Part shown: piece after piece, positions 9,939-18,960 of the stretch
Layout of the letters: the number at the start of each line of letters is the position of its first letter
Position numbering within the stretch: the first letter of the stretch is position 1
Assembly (NCBI GenBank): GCA_018240065.1
Contig: JAFEGH010000007.1
Coordinates: 124,001-188,000 of the forward strand
Reading direction: 5' to 3'
Length of the DNA stretch: 64,000 bases
Source of the DNA: Verrucomicrobiota bacterium
GTDB taxonomy: Bacteria; Chlamydiota; Chlamydiia; Chlamydiales; Rhabdochlamydiaceae
Position numbers and translations under genes: made by a program
Notes under the pieces: model-generated
The model's database searches: none
The model's input: only the letters and a program-made list of their open reading frames with translations
What the model was told of the DNA's origin: nothing

Positions 9939-10119
9939 GGGACACCTTTTGAGGTTATTATTCCCCTTCATTTTATTATTAATTATAATGATTAATTAAT
10001 CAATTAATTAAAGATAGTTACAAAAATTAAACAATCCAAAACTAATAATTACTAAAAAATTAAATATATACAATCCATCCAAAACATTTGAATTTAAACA
10101 ACTTAGACGGATTCACGAA

Positions 10120-11133
10120 CTAAACGGAGATAGGCTGGATGAAGAATTTAATGGCTTGGTAGGCTAGGGCTGCGAGCAACGCTGATCCAGGCAGGGTGAG
10201 GACCCAGGCAAGGGTCATTTTTTTGCCCGTAGACCAGCGGACCCTTGAAGGCCCCTTTGCCATCCCGACGCCGGTCACACTGCCTACGATCATATGGGTC
10301 GAACTGATCGGCATCCCCAAAAAGCTGGCAGTGAGGATGACGCAGGAAGCGCTGGTCTCTGCGGCAAACCCTTGCAATGGGTGGAGTTTGGTGATCTCAT
10401 AGCCGACTGTGCGGATGATCCGAAATCCGCCCGAGGCGGTACCCAGTCCCATCACGATCGCGCACGCTGCGATCACCCACAGAGGAATATGCGGATGGGC
10501 GATCAGGCCCCCTGCATACAGTCCAAGAGTAATAATACCCATGCTCTTCTGTGCGTCATTCAATCCATGCGAGAGAGCGACAAGGCTAGCGGAAGCGATT
10601 TGCAGATGGGCGAACATCCCCTCTCTGCGCTTAAAGAATGGAAATTTCATCAATTTGTTGAGCCCTTTCAACACAAGGAAGCCGAGCAGGAATCCGGCAA
10701 TCGGAGACAAAACCATCGGGATGACGACTTTATACAGAAGGCCGCTCCAGATGATGACACCGACCCCTTCATGCACCCAGGATGCTCCAATGAGTCCGCC
10801 AACTAGCGCATAGGAAGAACTGCTTGGGATTCCGAAGTACCAGGTCAAAAAATTCCAAATGATAGCGCCTGCCAGCGCGCACAAAACGGTGATCTGAGTT
10901 GCGCTATGAAGGTCGACAAGCCCTGTCGTGATCGTTTTGGCGACCCCGCTGATCTGCGTGGCGCCGAGCATATTGAGAAACGAGGCTAGAACAATCGCAG
11001 AAAGCGGGGCCAGGACTCGCGTGGCGATCACTGTCGAGACGACGTTGGCCGCGTCATGGAATCCATTCGTATAATCAAAGAGAAGTCCGAGGATGACAAT
11101 GAGAACGACAAGGTCGATTGGGGCTAGGGACAT
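10120..11133 (-). CDS. pit: PiT-family inorganic phosphate permease
   Basis: The 337-residue integral membrane protein has about ten hydrophobic segments and the two inverted PiT signatures: FDYTNGFHDAANVVSTVIAT near residue 20 and LSHGLNDAQKSMGIITLG near 190. PiT carriers import phosphate, often as a metal-phosphate complex, using the proton gradient. No PhoU-like regulator is adjacent. The 180 bases downstream up to the next gene are AT-rich with TTAATTAA-type palindromes and show no gene. Confidence 0.95.
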   Translation of the reverse strand: MSLAPIDLVVLIVILGLLFDYTNGFHDAANVVSTVIATRVLAPLSAIVLASFLNMLGATQISGVAKTITTGLVDLHSATQITVLCALAGAIIWNFLTWYFGIPSSSSYALVGGLIGASWVHEGVGVIIWSGLLYKVVIPMVLSPIAGFLLGFLVLKGLNKLMKFPFFKRREGMFAHLQIASASLVALSHGLNDAQKSMGIITLGLYAGGLIAHPHIPLWVIAACAIVMGLGTASGGFRIIRTVGYEITKLHPLQGFAAETSASCVILTASFLGMPISSTHMIVGSVTGVGMAKGPSRVRWSTGKKMTLAWVLTLPGSALLAALAYQAIKFFIQPISV

Positions 11134-11288
11134 GTTTCCTCAACAGCTCTTCATTCTATCCATAAGCGATCCAGTGGAAATTCGCAATTGGAATTGCTAA
11201 GCAACAATATAAGCTTTAAAAATATTCATTAGAGCTTGATGTGGGTCTGGACTTAAAAGAGGCAAAAGAGTTAAACGGTATTCTTTAT

Positions 11289-11312
11289 ACCCAAACAACT
11301 TCAAACTTGGGT
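11289..11312 (+). repeat. Dispersed CAACTTCAA-type repeat, copy 1
   Basis: ACCCAA and TTGGGT flank CAACTTCAAAC, forming an imperfect palindrome in the leader of the exported protein at 11394. Related copies lie upstream of ndk (21041-21069) and of yhhQ (21246-21261 and 21305-21335). Confidence 0.6.
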
Positions 11313-11393
11313 AATGGGCCGACGTCCAGTGATACGCCTCGGGCCTGGATGGGATGGTGCGAAAGGAATAACCCTTCAAATCGGGGAGATCAA

Positions 11394-12239
11394 ATGAAGA
11401 CTCAAACTATGAAACATTCACTCATTGCGACCGTTCTCACGATGTTGTTCAGCACGGGCTTTTGCGCTACGATGGAAGAGCAGAACCCAAATCCAAAAGG
11501 AATCCAGGTCGTCCCTGTCGATCCAACCCCGGACCCGGACCACGTCGAAACGAAGATCTGGTATCCGAAGCAAAATGAAATGAAAATGTCCTCCCCTGTC
11601 AAAGGCCAGATCCGCCTGGAAGGGATCGCGCTTGGAGTCGACACGGAACAGCCGCGTAAAAAAGAAATCTGGAACGATACCGAAGGACAGAGCCTTCACA
11701 TCTTCATCGACAATCAGCCTTATTTTGCAATCAATGAAGCCTTGATCGACGCCCTCGACGACGTTCAGGACTACTTCGATCAGACTGCCGATTTTGAGAT
11801 CCCCTTTAAACTGCAGCCCGGCATGCATGTCATCCGCACATTCCCAGTCAGGTCCTACAACGAAAGTATCAAGTCGGACAAAGCATTCGCAGCCAGCGTC
11901 TTCTACTACCAGGAAAAAAAAGACAACCCGCAAGTCGATCTGACCAAGCCCTACATCACTTACAACGAGCCGCAGGGAGAATATGACTATGACAGAAAGA
12001 ACCTTCAGCCAATTCTTCTGGACTTCTATATCACCAATTGCGAGCTGTCGAAAGATGGATACAAGGTTCGCCTCACGATCGATAATGAGAACCTCCGCAC
12101 CCTGACATCTTGGCAACCCTATTACATCTACGGCCTCAAGAAAGGAATGCACAGGATCCGCCTCGAGCTTCTGGACCCGCAGAACAACCCGGTTCCAGGT
12201 CTTTTTAACGATGTCACCAGAACGATCGTAATCAAATAA
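11394..12239 (+). CDS. Exported protein of unknown function with two similar modules
   Basis: The protein is 281 residues from ATG 11394, which follows GGGGAG at good spacing. Residues 1-25 form a Sec signal peptide (basic start, LIATVLTMLFSTGFCA, cleavage after CA). The mature part holds two similar beta-rich modules, each with a PGMHVIRTFPVR / KKGMHRIRLELL core (near residues 140-155 and 255-265), suggesting an internal duplication of an immunoglobulin-like unit. I do not recognise a family. An in-frame extension back to 11241 has no signal peptide at its start and overlaps the leader repeat, so it is rejected. A strong terminator follows. Confidence 0.8.
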   Translation: MKTQTMKHSLIATVLTMLFSTGFCATMEEQNPNPKGIQVVPVDPTPDPDHVETKIWYPKQNEMKMSSPVKGQIRLEGIALGVDTEQPRKKEIWNDTEGQSLHIFIDNQPYFAINEALIDALDDVQDYFDQTADFEIPFKLQPGMHVIRTFPVRSYNESIKSDKAFAASVFYYQEKKDNPQVDLTKPYITYNEPQGEYDYDRKNLQPILLDFYITNCELSKDGYKVRLTIDNENLRTLTSWQPYYIYGLKKGMHRIRLELLDPQNNPVPGLFNDVTRTIVIK

Positions 12240-12263
12240 GCGCATTGCCACTTAATCGCTGAA

Positions 12264-12293
12264 AAAAAAGCCGGCTTGCAGGCCGGCTTTTTT
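12264..12293 (+). terminator. Rho-independent terminator
   Basis: Stem AAAAAAGCCGGC / GCCGGCTTTTTT with a 6-base loop, 24 bases after the stop of the exported protein gene. It separates that gene from the SDR and kinase-like operon. Confidence 0.92.
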
Positions 12294-12349
12294 ATTCACG
12301 AATACGCTAAAGTTGCAGAAGAATAATCCAGACTAAGAAAGGAACTATT

Positions 12350-12952
12350 ATGAGAATCATCGTCGTCGGAGGAACTGGAACGATCGGATCGGCAGTTGTC
12401 AATGAATTGTCGGCGCGCCATGAAATCCTGATCGCAGGACGCAAAAGCGGCGATCTGAGCTGCGACATCACATCGGAAGAATCGATCCGCTCCATGTTCT
12501 CAAAAGCCGGGAAATTTGACGCTGTCGTTGTCACCTCTGGCAATGTCGTCTTTGCAAGCTTTAATGAGATGACCGCCGCCAAGTACCGCGTCGGACTTGA
12601 AGAGAAGTTAATGGGACAGGTGAACATCGTCCTGATCGGCCGGGAGTACATCCAGGACGGAGGCTCATTTACACTCACGAGCGGTATCCTGAGCCGCGAT
12701 CCGATCCGCTGCGGCACTTCAGCCTCAATGGTCAATGGAGCGATCGAAGGGTTTGTCTTAGGCGCCGCCATTGAAATGCCGCGGCAAATCCGGATCAACG
12801 CCGTCTGCCCGACGGTCCTCCTGGAATCGATGGGAAGCTATGCGCCTTACTTCCGGGGGTTCGACCCGGTCCCGGCGGCTAAGGTCGCGCTCGCCTATAG
12901 CAAGAGCGTCGAGGGGCTGCAGACGGGCAAAGTCTATGAAGTCTTGAATTGA
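12350..12952 (+). CDS. Short SDR-family Rossmann protein without the YxxxK motif
   Basis: The 200-residue protein opens with the NAD(P)-binding motif VGGTGTIGSAV and has the SDR stretches DAVVVTSGN near residue 62 and INAVCPTVL near 148. At the place of the catalytic Tyr-x-x-x-Lys it reads ASMVNGAIEGF, so Tyr and Lys are both absent. A subgroup of short SDR proteins shares this change as far as I recall, so it may be a reductase with another mechanism or a binding protein. It lies 45 bases before the seven-gene kinase-like cluster and could be its first gene. Confidence 0.85.
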   Translation: MRIIVVGGTGTIGSAVVNELSARHEILIAGRKSGDLSCDITSEESIRSMFSKAGKFDAVVVTSGNVVFASFNEMTAAKYRVGLEEKLMGQVNIVLIGREYIQDGGSFTLTSGILSRDPIRCGTSASMVNGAIEGFVLGAAIEMPRQIRINAVCPTVLLESMGSYAPYFRGFDPVPAAKVALAYSKSVEGLQTGKVYEVLN

Positions 12953-12997
12953 CATCGGACCGCTCCCTTGGATAAGATCCATTGCTTTTAAGACTAC

Positions 12998-13912
12998 ATG
13001 TTCATGAACAAAAAATATCTTAAAAGCAGTGTGCGCCTTCTGGCAGTCGTCCTCTTTGCTGTGCTGGCCAAGCAATTCTGCTATAAGAAGACGGATGGTT
13101 TCGCACTTTATAAAATCCTTTCCGACTTGTCTTTCAACCAGGAATGGGAATGCCCTCCTCTCTCTCAGGCCGATTCAGAACAGCTGGAAAAAATCCTCAG
13201 CCAGCCTTTTCACTACCTGGCAAAAGGGGCCCAGTCCTACGTGTTCGCCTCAGAGGACGGGGAGACGGTGATCAAATTCTTCCGCGTCTATCACATGCGT
13301 CCCCCTCTCTGGATGACGGCCCTATCCCTTCCCCTCCCCCTGCAGCCATACAGGATCTGCAAAATGATCGAGAAACGGGTAGAGCTGGGCAAAGACTTCC
13401 AAAGCTACACGATCGCATTCCAGCAGATGAAAGAAGAGACAGGCCTCCTCTATCTGCACCTCAACAAGACGTCCCACTTAAAAAAACACCTGACGATTTA
13501 TGACAAGATCGGCATCGCCCATGATCTGGACCTCGACAAGATGGAATTTCTCGTCCAGAAGAAGGCCACGCTCGTCTACCCCTCCATCGAAAGACTCATG
13601 AAGTCTGAAGGAGAAGCCGCTGCCAGAGAAGCCATCGGCGCTCTCGTGCACCTTCTCGTCAACAGATGCGAGAAAGGGATCTTCGACAAGGACCCCGACC
13701 TCAACACCAATTTTGGATTTTTAGACAAACGTCCCATTCAAATCGACATCGGCAGGTTCCGCCTTGATCCCGAGAGGAACAACCCTGATGTTTACCGGAA
13801 TGAGATCATCCGCATTACCGACAACTTCCGCCAATGGCTCGAAAGCAACTACCCCCCGCTCTCTGAGCACCTCTTATCAGAGATCGGCAATATCGCCGAT
13901 CAATCCCTTTGA
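12998..13912 (+). CDS. Membrane-anchored kinase-like paralogue 1 of 7
   Basis: The product is 304 residues: a basic start, one hydrophobic segment at about 11-28, a TDGFxxxKIxSDL block, then a domain with kinase-like landmarks. A glycine/small-residue loop plus SEDG strand (KGAQSYVFASEDG, 76-88) leads to VIKFF with Lys93; ETGLLYLHLN follows near 147; the catalytic-loop-like FDKDPDLNTN contains Asp232 and Asn238; and QIDIG carries Asp250. The Asn-to-Asp distance of 12 is constant in all paralogues. Orientation predicts the domain outside the cytosol. ATG 13004 is an equally possible start. No existing family name can be assigned from sequence alone. Confidence 0.75.
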   Translation: MFMNKKYLKSSVRLLAVVLFAVLAKQFCYKKTDGFALYKILSDLSFNQEWECPPLSQADSEQLEKILSQPFHYLAKGAQSYVFASEDGETVIKFFRVYHMRPPLWMTALSLPLPLQPYRICKMIEKRVELGKDFQSYTIAFQQMKEETGLLYLHLNKTSHLKKHLTIYDKIGIAHDLDLDKMEFLVQKKATLVYPSIERLMKSEGEAAAREAIGALVHLLVNRCEKGIFDKDPDLNTNFGFLDKRPIQIDIGRFRLDPERNNPDVYRNEIIRITDNFRQWLESNYPPLSEHLLSEIGNIADQSL

Positions 13913-13921
13913 GAAGGTCCC

Positions 13922-14380
13922 ATGACGTTATTTGCAGTGAAAGACTTTGAAATCGAAAAGGTGCTGAGCCGTCCGCTCATGGCCCATCTTTCGACAACGA
14001 GCATGGGAGAACCAAGAGACTCCCCAGTCTGGTTTATCTGGGAGGATTCTTTTCTTTGGATTTTCGGAACAGACAACGACAGCTTCATCAAACGATTGAA
14101 AAAAGAGCCGCGCTGCGCAGTCGGCGTTGTGGACTTCGACCTGGAAAAAGGGATTCTTTTGCATGTAGGCATACGCGGGAGCGCCCAATTGCACAGCGTC
14201 GATCCTGAGCGGCTAAGGCGCTTTCTGTCGAAATATTTAGGAAACGATCAGGACGCATGGAACCCATGGTTTGTCAAAAACATCGCCAGCCCCTTGAACA
14301 GGATGGTGCAGATCACACCACAGTCTGCCGTAGCAAGAGATGTGTCCTTTTTTAAATCAGGTCCAGGCAAGGCTTCATGA
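13922..14380 (+). CDS. Pyridoxamine 5'-phosphate oxidase-like split-barrel protein
   Basis: The 152-residue protein has the features of the general-stress-protein/PNPOx-like FMN-binding group: VLSRPLMAHLSTTSMGEPRDSPVWFIW at the start (only its pattern is meant), then WIFGTDNDSFIKRLKKEPRCAVGVVD and a C-terminal NRMVQITP. Members bind FMN, F420 or heme and do varied redox work; no substrate can be read here. The ATG follows the first kinase-like gene by 9 bases and its stop overlaps the second by four (ATGA), so it is embedded in that operon. Confidence 0.8.
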   Translation: MTLFAVKDFEIEKVLSRPLMAHLSTTSMGEPRDSPVWFIWEDSFLWIFGTDNDSFIKRLKKEPRCAVGVVDFDLEKGILLHVGIRGSAQLHSVDPERLRRFLSKYLGNDQDAWNPWFVKNIASPLNRMVQITPQSAVARDVSFFKSGPGKAS

Positions 14381-15282
14381 AAGCACTTAAAAAAACAACC
14401 CTGCTCTCTCTTCTGCTGCTTGCGCTCTCCCCTTTGCTATTTCCGCTGGGCCAGCCGAAGAAAAGTACTCCCTTTTCTATCGAGGCCATCTATGCGGAGC
14501 TTCCCTATCATCCTGAATGGGAAGCGCATCCCTTAAATGAAGAAGAGGCAAAAACTGTTGAAGCGGCGCTTTCGCAACCTTACCATTATTTGGGAAGCGG
14601 CGGGCAGTGTTTCACTTTCGCAAGCGCTGACGACAGGTACGTGATCAAGTTCATCAAACAAAAAGCCTTTGCCCTCCCCTCCTGGATCCAGCGTTTTCCC
14701 GCCCCATTTTTGATCGATTGGCTAAAACAAAAAAAAACGCTCAAAAAAGAACAGCAGCGCGCCCGGGTCTTTTCCGCTTTCAGGCTCTCGTTGGACGCGC
14801 TCCCTGAAGAGACCGGCCTTGTCTTCGTCCATTTAAACCCGACGCGCAACATCAATACCGTTCTTTCTGTCAGCGACGCCAAAGGCGGGGTCCATGAACT
14901 GGACCTGGACAACCTTGAGTTCGTCCTCCAGAAGAAAGCCGTCCTCGCCTACTCCTTCATCGACTCCTTGATGGAAAAAGGCGATCTCGAAGGCGCCAAG
15001 AGGGCCATTGACGAACTGCTCCAGTTGAACGTCGCGCTGAATAGAAAAGGGTTTCGCAACCGCGACCCCAACTTCCGCTCCAACTGCGGCTTCATCGGAG
15101 GACATGCTGTCCTCATCGACATGGGGCGGATGGTGCAGAGCGAAGAGATCAAACAGCCCGCTAATTTAAAAAAAGAAATCAAAAGGATCTCCCCGCGGTT
15201 TAGAAAGTTCCTCGCGGAAAAACACCCGCAGCTCCTTGACCATTTTGACAACTGTATTGCGAAGATCCTTGAAACGGAATAA
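14377..15282 (+). CDS. Membrane-anchored kinase-like paralogue 2 of 7
   Basis: This 301-residue paralogue has an N-terminal hydrophobic segment at 8-25, then the loop YLGSGGQCFTFASADD (71-86), Lys91 in YVIKFIK, ETGLVFVHLN near 145, NRDPNFRSN with Asp230 and Asn236, and VLIDMG with Asp248. It is the most divergent in the post-membrane block, reading KSTPFSIEAI instead of TDGF. The start overlaps the oxidase-like gene stop. Twenty-two bases separate its stop from the next paralogue. Its hydrophobic segment is cleavable-looking, so it could be exported rather than anchored. Confidence 0.73.
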   Translation: MKALKKTTLLSLLLLALSPLLFPLGQPKKSTPFSIEAIYAELPYHPEWEAHPLNEEEAKTVEAALSQPYHYLGSGGQCFTFASADDRYVIKFIKQKAFALPSWIQRFPAPFLIDWLKQKKTLKKEQQRARVFSAFRLSLDALPEETGLVFVHLNPTRNINTVLSVSDAKGGVHELDLDNLEFVLQKKAVLAYSFIDSLMEKGDLEGAKRAIDELLQLNVALNRKGFRNRDPNFRSNCGFIGGHAVLIDMGRMVQSEEIKQPANLKKEIKRISPRFRKFLAEKHPQLLDHFDNCIAKILETE

Positions 15283-15304
15283 CTCGAGTTTAATAATAGA
15301 CAGC

Positions 15305-16216
15305 ATGAACAAGCGATCCAACTTACGACTTTTTCTTCTCATCCCCTGCCTGTTGGGGGGTCTTTTCTATTTCACTTCTACATTCTGCAATAAAATGACG
15401 GACGGTTTTTCCGTTGCCAGGATCCATTCCGACCTCTCATTCAATCCCCAGTGGGAAACTGCCCCCCTTTCAACTGAAGGGCAAAAAGAGCTCGAGCTTG
15501 TTTTCTCTCAAAGGTTCCATTATTTAGGCTGCGGCGGACAATGCTTCGCATTCGGCTCCGACGATGGGAACTATGTGATCAAGTTTTTCAAGCACAAGAT
15601 CCGCAAACCCTACAGCTATCTATTGCAGAATTCTCTTCCCGGCCCTCTCGATGAAAAGCGCAAGCGCAAGCTGAACAAGGCTCTTTTAAAGCTGAATCGA
15701 GATTTTACCAGCTATAAGATCGCCTATGAAGAACTTGCCGATGAGACGGGTCTGATCTACATCCACCTAAATAAAGGGACTTCCCTTAATCGCAGCGTCT
15801 TTATCGTCGATAAAATCGGGATCGAACACCGCATCCCGCTCGATGACATCGAGTTCGTCGTCCAAAGACAGGCCCAGCTCGTCCACGACAGGATCGAAGA
15901 ACTCATGCAGAAGGACGATATCCCCGGGGCAAAACGGGCTTTGCATGCGATTCTCAGCGTGATTGTCAGCCGCTGCCAAAAGGGAGTCTTCGATGAAGAT
16001 CCGCGGATCCATCGCAACTTTGGCTTCTTGGGAGACAAATCCATTTTTATCGATGTCGGAAGATTTATTCGAGACCCCGCCCGAAAAGATCCTGCCGTTT
16101 ATCAAAAGGATCTTCTTCAGATCACTAAACGATTCCGCTGCTGGCTGCAGGAAACCCACCCAGAACTGGTCGCAACACTTGATGAAGAACTGAATGAATA
16201 TCAATCCAAAGGTTAA
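15305..16216 (+). CDS. Membrane-anchored kinase-like paralogue 3 of 7
   Basis: From ATG 15305 the product has 303 residues; an earlier in-frame start at 15236 lies inside the previous gene and would bury the membrane segment, so it is rejected. Landmarks are the hydrophobic segment at 8-27, TDGFSVARIHSDL, YLGCGGQCFAFGSDDG (73-88), Lys93, DETGLIYIHLN, FDEDPRIHRN with Asp232 and Asn238, and FIDVG with Asp250. It is closest by eye to paralogue 1: landmark positions coincide exactly, consistent with a recent duplication. It overlaps the next gene by 23 bases. Confidence 0.74.
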   Translation: MNKRSNLRLFLLIPCLLGGLFYFTSTFCNKMTDGFSVARIHSDLSFNPQWETAPLSTEGQKELELVFSQRFHYLGCGGQCFAFGSDDGNYVIKFFKHKIRKPYSYLLQNSLPGPLDEKRKRKLNKALLKLNRDFTSYKIAYEELADETGLIYIHLNKGTSLNRSVFIVDKIGIEHRIPLDDIEFVVQRQAQLVHDRIEELMQKDDIPGAKRALHAILSVIVSRCQKGVFDEDPRIHRNFGFLGDKSIFIDVGRFIRDPARKDPAVYQKDLLQITKRFRCWLQETHPELVATLDEELNEYQSKG

Positions 16217-17099
16217 AAAAGCTGTCCTGGCCTCAGGCTTTATCCTCGCTGCCATCTGCACCGCCCGCTTTTGCCATCACGCCACCCGGGGCTTCCAGCT
16301 CTCTAAGATCCAATCGAACCTTTACATAGAGAAGCCTCCTGTCGCCGCAAATGAAAAGGAAGCCGAGTTCATCAGTTCCCTCTTTAAGCAAAAGTTCCGC
16401 TACCTGGGCCGTGGACTTCAGAGCTTTGTCTTCCTCTCGGAAGATGAGGAATATGTCCTCAAGCTTTTCAACAACCGGTACCAAAAGAAAATCCAGCTTT
16501 TTTCCCTCCTCTCCAGCTTCCCTCTCGTCAATCATTGGGCCAGCATGAGAGCCCAATACTTCGATGAAAAGCTGGACAAGACGTTCAAAAGCTACCAGAT
16601 CGCCTTCAGTGAAATGCAGGACAAAACAGGCCTTCTCTATATCCATCTTGAACAGACTTCGAATCTTCCCTCCCATCTTACCGTCGTGGATCCACTCAAC
16701 ATCTGCCATGACATCGACCCCAATAAAATAGGCTTTCTGATCCAGAAAAAAGCCACCCAGGTCTACCCCGCATTGAAAGAATATTTAGCACAGGGGGACA
16801 TAGAAGGGGCAAAAAGAGCCCTCTCCTCCCTGATAGAATTGTTTTTTTGGAAATGGCGCCACGCGATTGCCGACAACGACCCCCTTATCCGCACAAACTA
16901 TGGATTTGTCGACGGAAAAGCTATCCAGATCGACGTCGGCCCCCTCTCGAAACTGGCCAGTTTTCAAAGTCTGGAGCTGCAAAAGGAGGAAATCGAGCGG
17001 ATTACTGCCAGTTTAAAATTTTGGCTTAACGAAAATGGCCCGGAACTCATTCCCTTCCTTGATCGGGAATTGCAGCAGCAATTATCATCTGGGGAATGA
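16194..17099 (+). CDS. Membrane-anchored kinase-like paralogue 4 of 7
   Basis: The 301-residue product has a hydrophobic segment at 10-25, TRGFQLSKIQSNL, YLGRGLQSFVFLSEDE (70-85), Lys90 in YVLKLF, DKTGLLYIHLE, IADNDPLIRTN with Asp229 and Asn235, and QIDVG with Asp247. The usual Glu of ETGL is Lys here and the RCxKG stretch before the catalytic-like loop is replaced by KWRHAIA, so this copy may be altered in activity. It overlaps both neighbours (23 and 4 bases). Confidence 0.73.
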   Translation: MNINPKVKKAVLASGFILAAICTARFCHHATRGFQLSKIQSNLYIEKPPVAANEKEAEFISSLFKQKFRYLGRGLQSFVFLSEDEEYVLKLFNNRYQKKIQLFSLLSSFPLVNHWASMRAQYFDEKLDKTFKSYQIAFSEMQDKTGLLYIHLEQTSNLPSHLTVVDPLNICHDIDPNKIGFLIQKKATQVYPALKEYLAQGDIEGAKRALSSLIELFFWKWRHAIADNDPLIRTNYGFVDGKAIQIDVGPLSKLASFQSLELQKEEIERITASLKFWLNENGPELIPFLDRELQQQLSSGE

Positions 17100-18064
17100 T
17101 CAAGAAGACCTCTCAAATATTATTTAAAAGTCTGGTTGCAATCGGTCTGTTCGTCGGCCTGCAGCAGCTTATCGAGCTTAAGACGCGCGGATTCTGCCTG
17201 CAAAAAATCCAGGCGGACGATCTTCCGTTTCAGTCCCGCTGGGAGACGTCCCCTTTGTCTTCGGAAGATGAAGCGCTCGTCGATGCCCTGCTCGATCAGT
17301 CTTTCCGCATGATCGGGGCCGGCAGCGAATGCTTCGCCTTTGTCAGCGAAGACGGCCAGGCAGTGATCAAATTCTTCAAGCTCGACCTCGCGAGGCCCGT
17401 CTACCTTCATCGCGGAATGTTTTTGGAAGACTACAGCGAATATGCGGGAACGCTATCCGATCATCCTCTCACCCAACTGGCGATGCCGAAACCCTTCGAC
17501 AATCGATTAAAGAGGCTTCTGGGAATGCGTGAGTTCCGCCTTCAAAGGACCTTTAACAGCATTAAACTGGCCTACGATCAGCTCAAAGACGAGTCGGGGC
17601 TTCTCTACCTTCACCTCAACCCCACAGAGCATCTGAAGCGCTCCCTCACAATCTACGATGCGTGCGGAATCAAACATCAGATCGATCTGGACAAGGCAAA
17701 ATTCTTCCTCCAAAGGCGCGCAGCACCGATGGAGCAGCACTTCGCGGCATTAAAAAAAATCGGAGCGGACGCTGAGGCGAAAGCCTCCGTCGACTCATTC
17801 ATCCAAATGATTCTGACACGCTGCAAAAAAGGATATTCAGACAGAGACATCCTCAACCGCAACATGGGGTTCATCGGGACAAAGGCGATCGAGATTGACT
17901 CCGGGTCCTTCCTTCCCAATCCCCGCATGCGCGAGCCCTGGCTCTACAAGCAAGAACTTTTCTACGCCACGCTGGAATTGAAGCAATGGATGAAAAAAAA
18001 CTATCCTGAAATGGCCGGATATCTCGAAGATAGAGTGACAGAAGAAATCTATCGTCAAACATGA
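17096..18064 (+). CDS. Membrane-anchored kinase-like paralogue 5 of 7
   Basis: At 322 residues this is the longest copy, owing to an insert of about 20 residues after the first lobe (near 105-130). Landmarks: hydrophobic segment at 10-25, TRGFCLQKI, IGAGSECFAFVSEDG (73-87), Lys92, DESGLLYLHLN, SDRDILNRN with Asp251 and Asn256, and EIDSG with Asp268. Here the Asp-to-Asn distance is five, exactly as in classical kinase catalytic loops, while the other copies have six because of DP. Start and stop overlap neighbours by four bases each. Confidence 0.74.
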   Translation: MIKKTSQILFKSLVAIGLFVGLQQLIELKTRGFCLQKIQADDLPFQSRWETSPLSSEDEALVDALLDQSFRMIGAGSECFAFVSEDGQAVIKFFKLDLARPVYLHRGMFLEDYSEYAGTLSDHPLTQLAMPKPFDNRLKRLLGMREFRLQRTFNSIKLAYDQLKDESGLLYLHLNPTEHLKRSLTIYDACGIKHQIDLDKAKFFLQRRAAPMEQHFAALKKIGADAEAKASVDSFIQMILTRCKKGYSDRDILNRNMGFIGTKAIEIDSGSFLPNPRMREPWLYKQELFYATLELKQWMKKNYPEMAGYLEDRVTEEIYRQT

Positions 18065-18960
18065 GACCTAAAAAAGTCATCATCGCAGCTCTCTGCCTGG
18101 CCACGCTGGCCGCTCTCGAACGGCTGCACTCCTTTCAAAATGGAGGCTTCACTCCCTCCAAGCTAATCTCCTATCTCCCTTCGACATCTGCTCCGCCGCC
18201 GCCTGAAATCGATTCCCTTCTCGATCAGTCTTTCCGTTTTTTGGGCAAAGGGGGCACCTCTTTTGTCTTTCTCGGGGAAGATGAAAAGACAGTTCTCAAA
18301 CTGTTCAAGCACCAGCATCTTACCTATAAGAGTTTCCTCCGCAAGGTTGCATTTCCCGGAACAGCCGATGCGATGCGCATCAAAAAACTCCTTTCGGGAC
18401 AGAAAAAAAACGCGCACAAAGGACAGGACTTTTTCTTCAACAGCTGCCGCCTGGCCTATGACGAACTCAGAGAGGAGACAGGGTTGATCTACCTCTGCCT
18501 TCAGCCCAACTCCCACTTTGCGCGCTCCGTCGAACTGATTGATTCGTGGGGCATCCGATACACCATCGACTTGAGCCGAACCGAGTTTGCCATCCAGAAA
18601 AAAACTGAGCTGTTCTTTCCCCATCTCGACAGCCTGCATTTGCAAGGCCGCACTGAGGAGATCAAACACACAATCGACGCCTTCCTCCTCAATGTCGTGC
18701 GCCGCTGCCAAAAAGGGATCGGCGACAGGGACCCGAACCTTCTGATCAACTTTGGCTGCATCGATGGAATAGTGGTTGAGTTCGACCTAGGCTCCTATTA
18801 CCTCAATCCTGAACTGGCAAATCCTCTTCAAACCTCCAAAGAGCTCTACTTCTCTTCATACGCTTTACAAAAGTGGCTGGAAAAACATTCCCCCGACCTT
18901 TTAGACTATCTTTTAGACCGCATCTGCAAGGTGGCACAGCAAAATGAAATTTTACCGTAA
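18061..18960 (+). CDS. Membrane-anchored kinase-like paralogue 6 of 7
   Basis: The 299-residue product has a hydrophobic segment at 6-20, a shortened linker (PSTSAPPPPEI replaces the W-E-T block), FLGKGGTSFVFLGEDE (60-74), Lys80 in TVLKLF, EETGLIYLCLQ, GDRDPNLLIN with Asp224 and Asn230, and EFDLG with Asp242. The glycine-loop GKGGTSF is the most kinase-like of the seven. Its start overlaps the previous stop by four bases and its end overlaps the next start by 17. Confidence 0.74.
   Translation: MRPKKVIIAALCLATLAALERLHSFQNGGFTPSKLISYLPSTSAPPPPEIDSLLDQSFRFLGKGGTSFVFLGEDEKTVLKLFKHQHLTYKSFLRKVAFPGTADAMRIKKLLSGQKKNAHKGQDFFFNSCRLAYDELREETGLIYLCLQPNSHFARSVELIDSWGIRYTIDLSRTEFAIQKKTELFFPHLDSLHLQGRTEEIKHTIDAFLLNVVRRCQKGIGDRDPNLLINFGCIDGIVVEFDLGSYYLNPELANPLQTSKELYFSSYALQKWLEKHSPDLLDYLLDRICKVAQQNEILP

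Noticed and set aside
7743..9995. Several plus-strand open frames opposite the large unknown protein
   Set aside because: Composition is unlike protein genes of the window and no motif is seen; the minus-strand frame is continuous over 725 codons with a good start.
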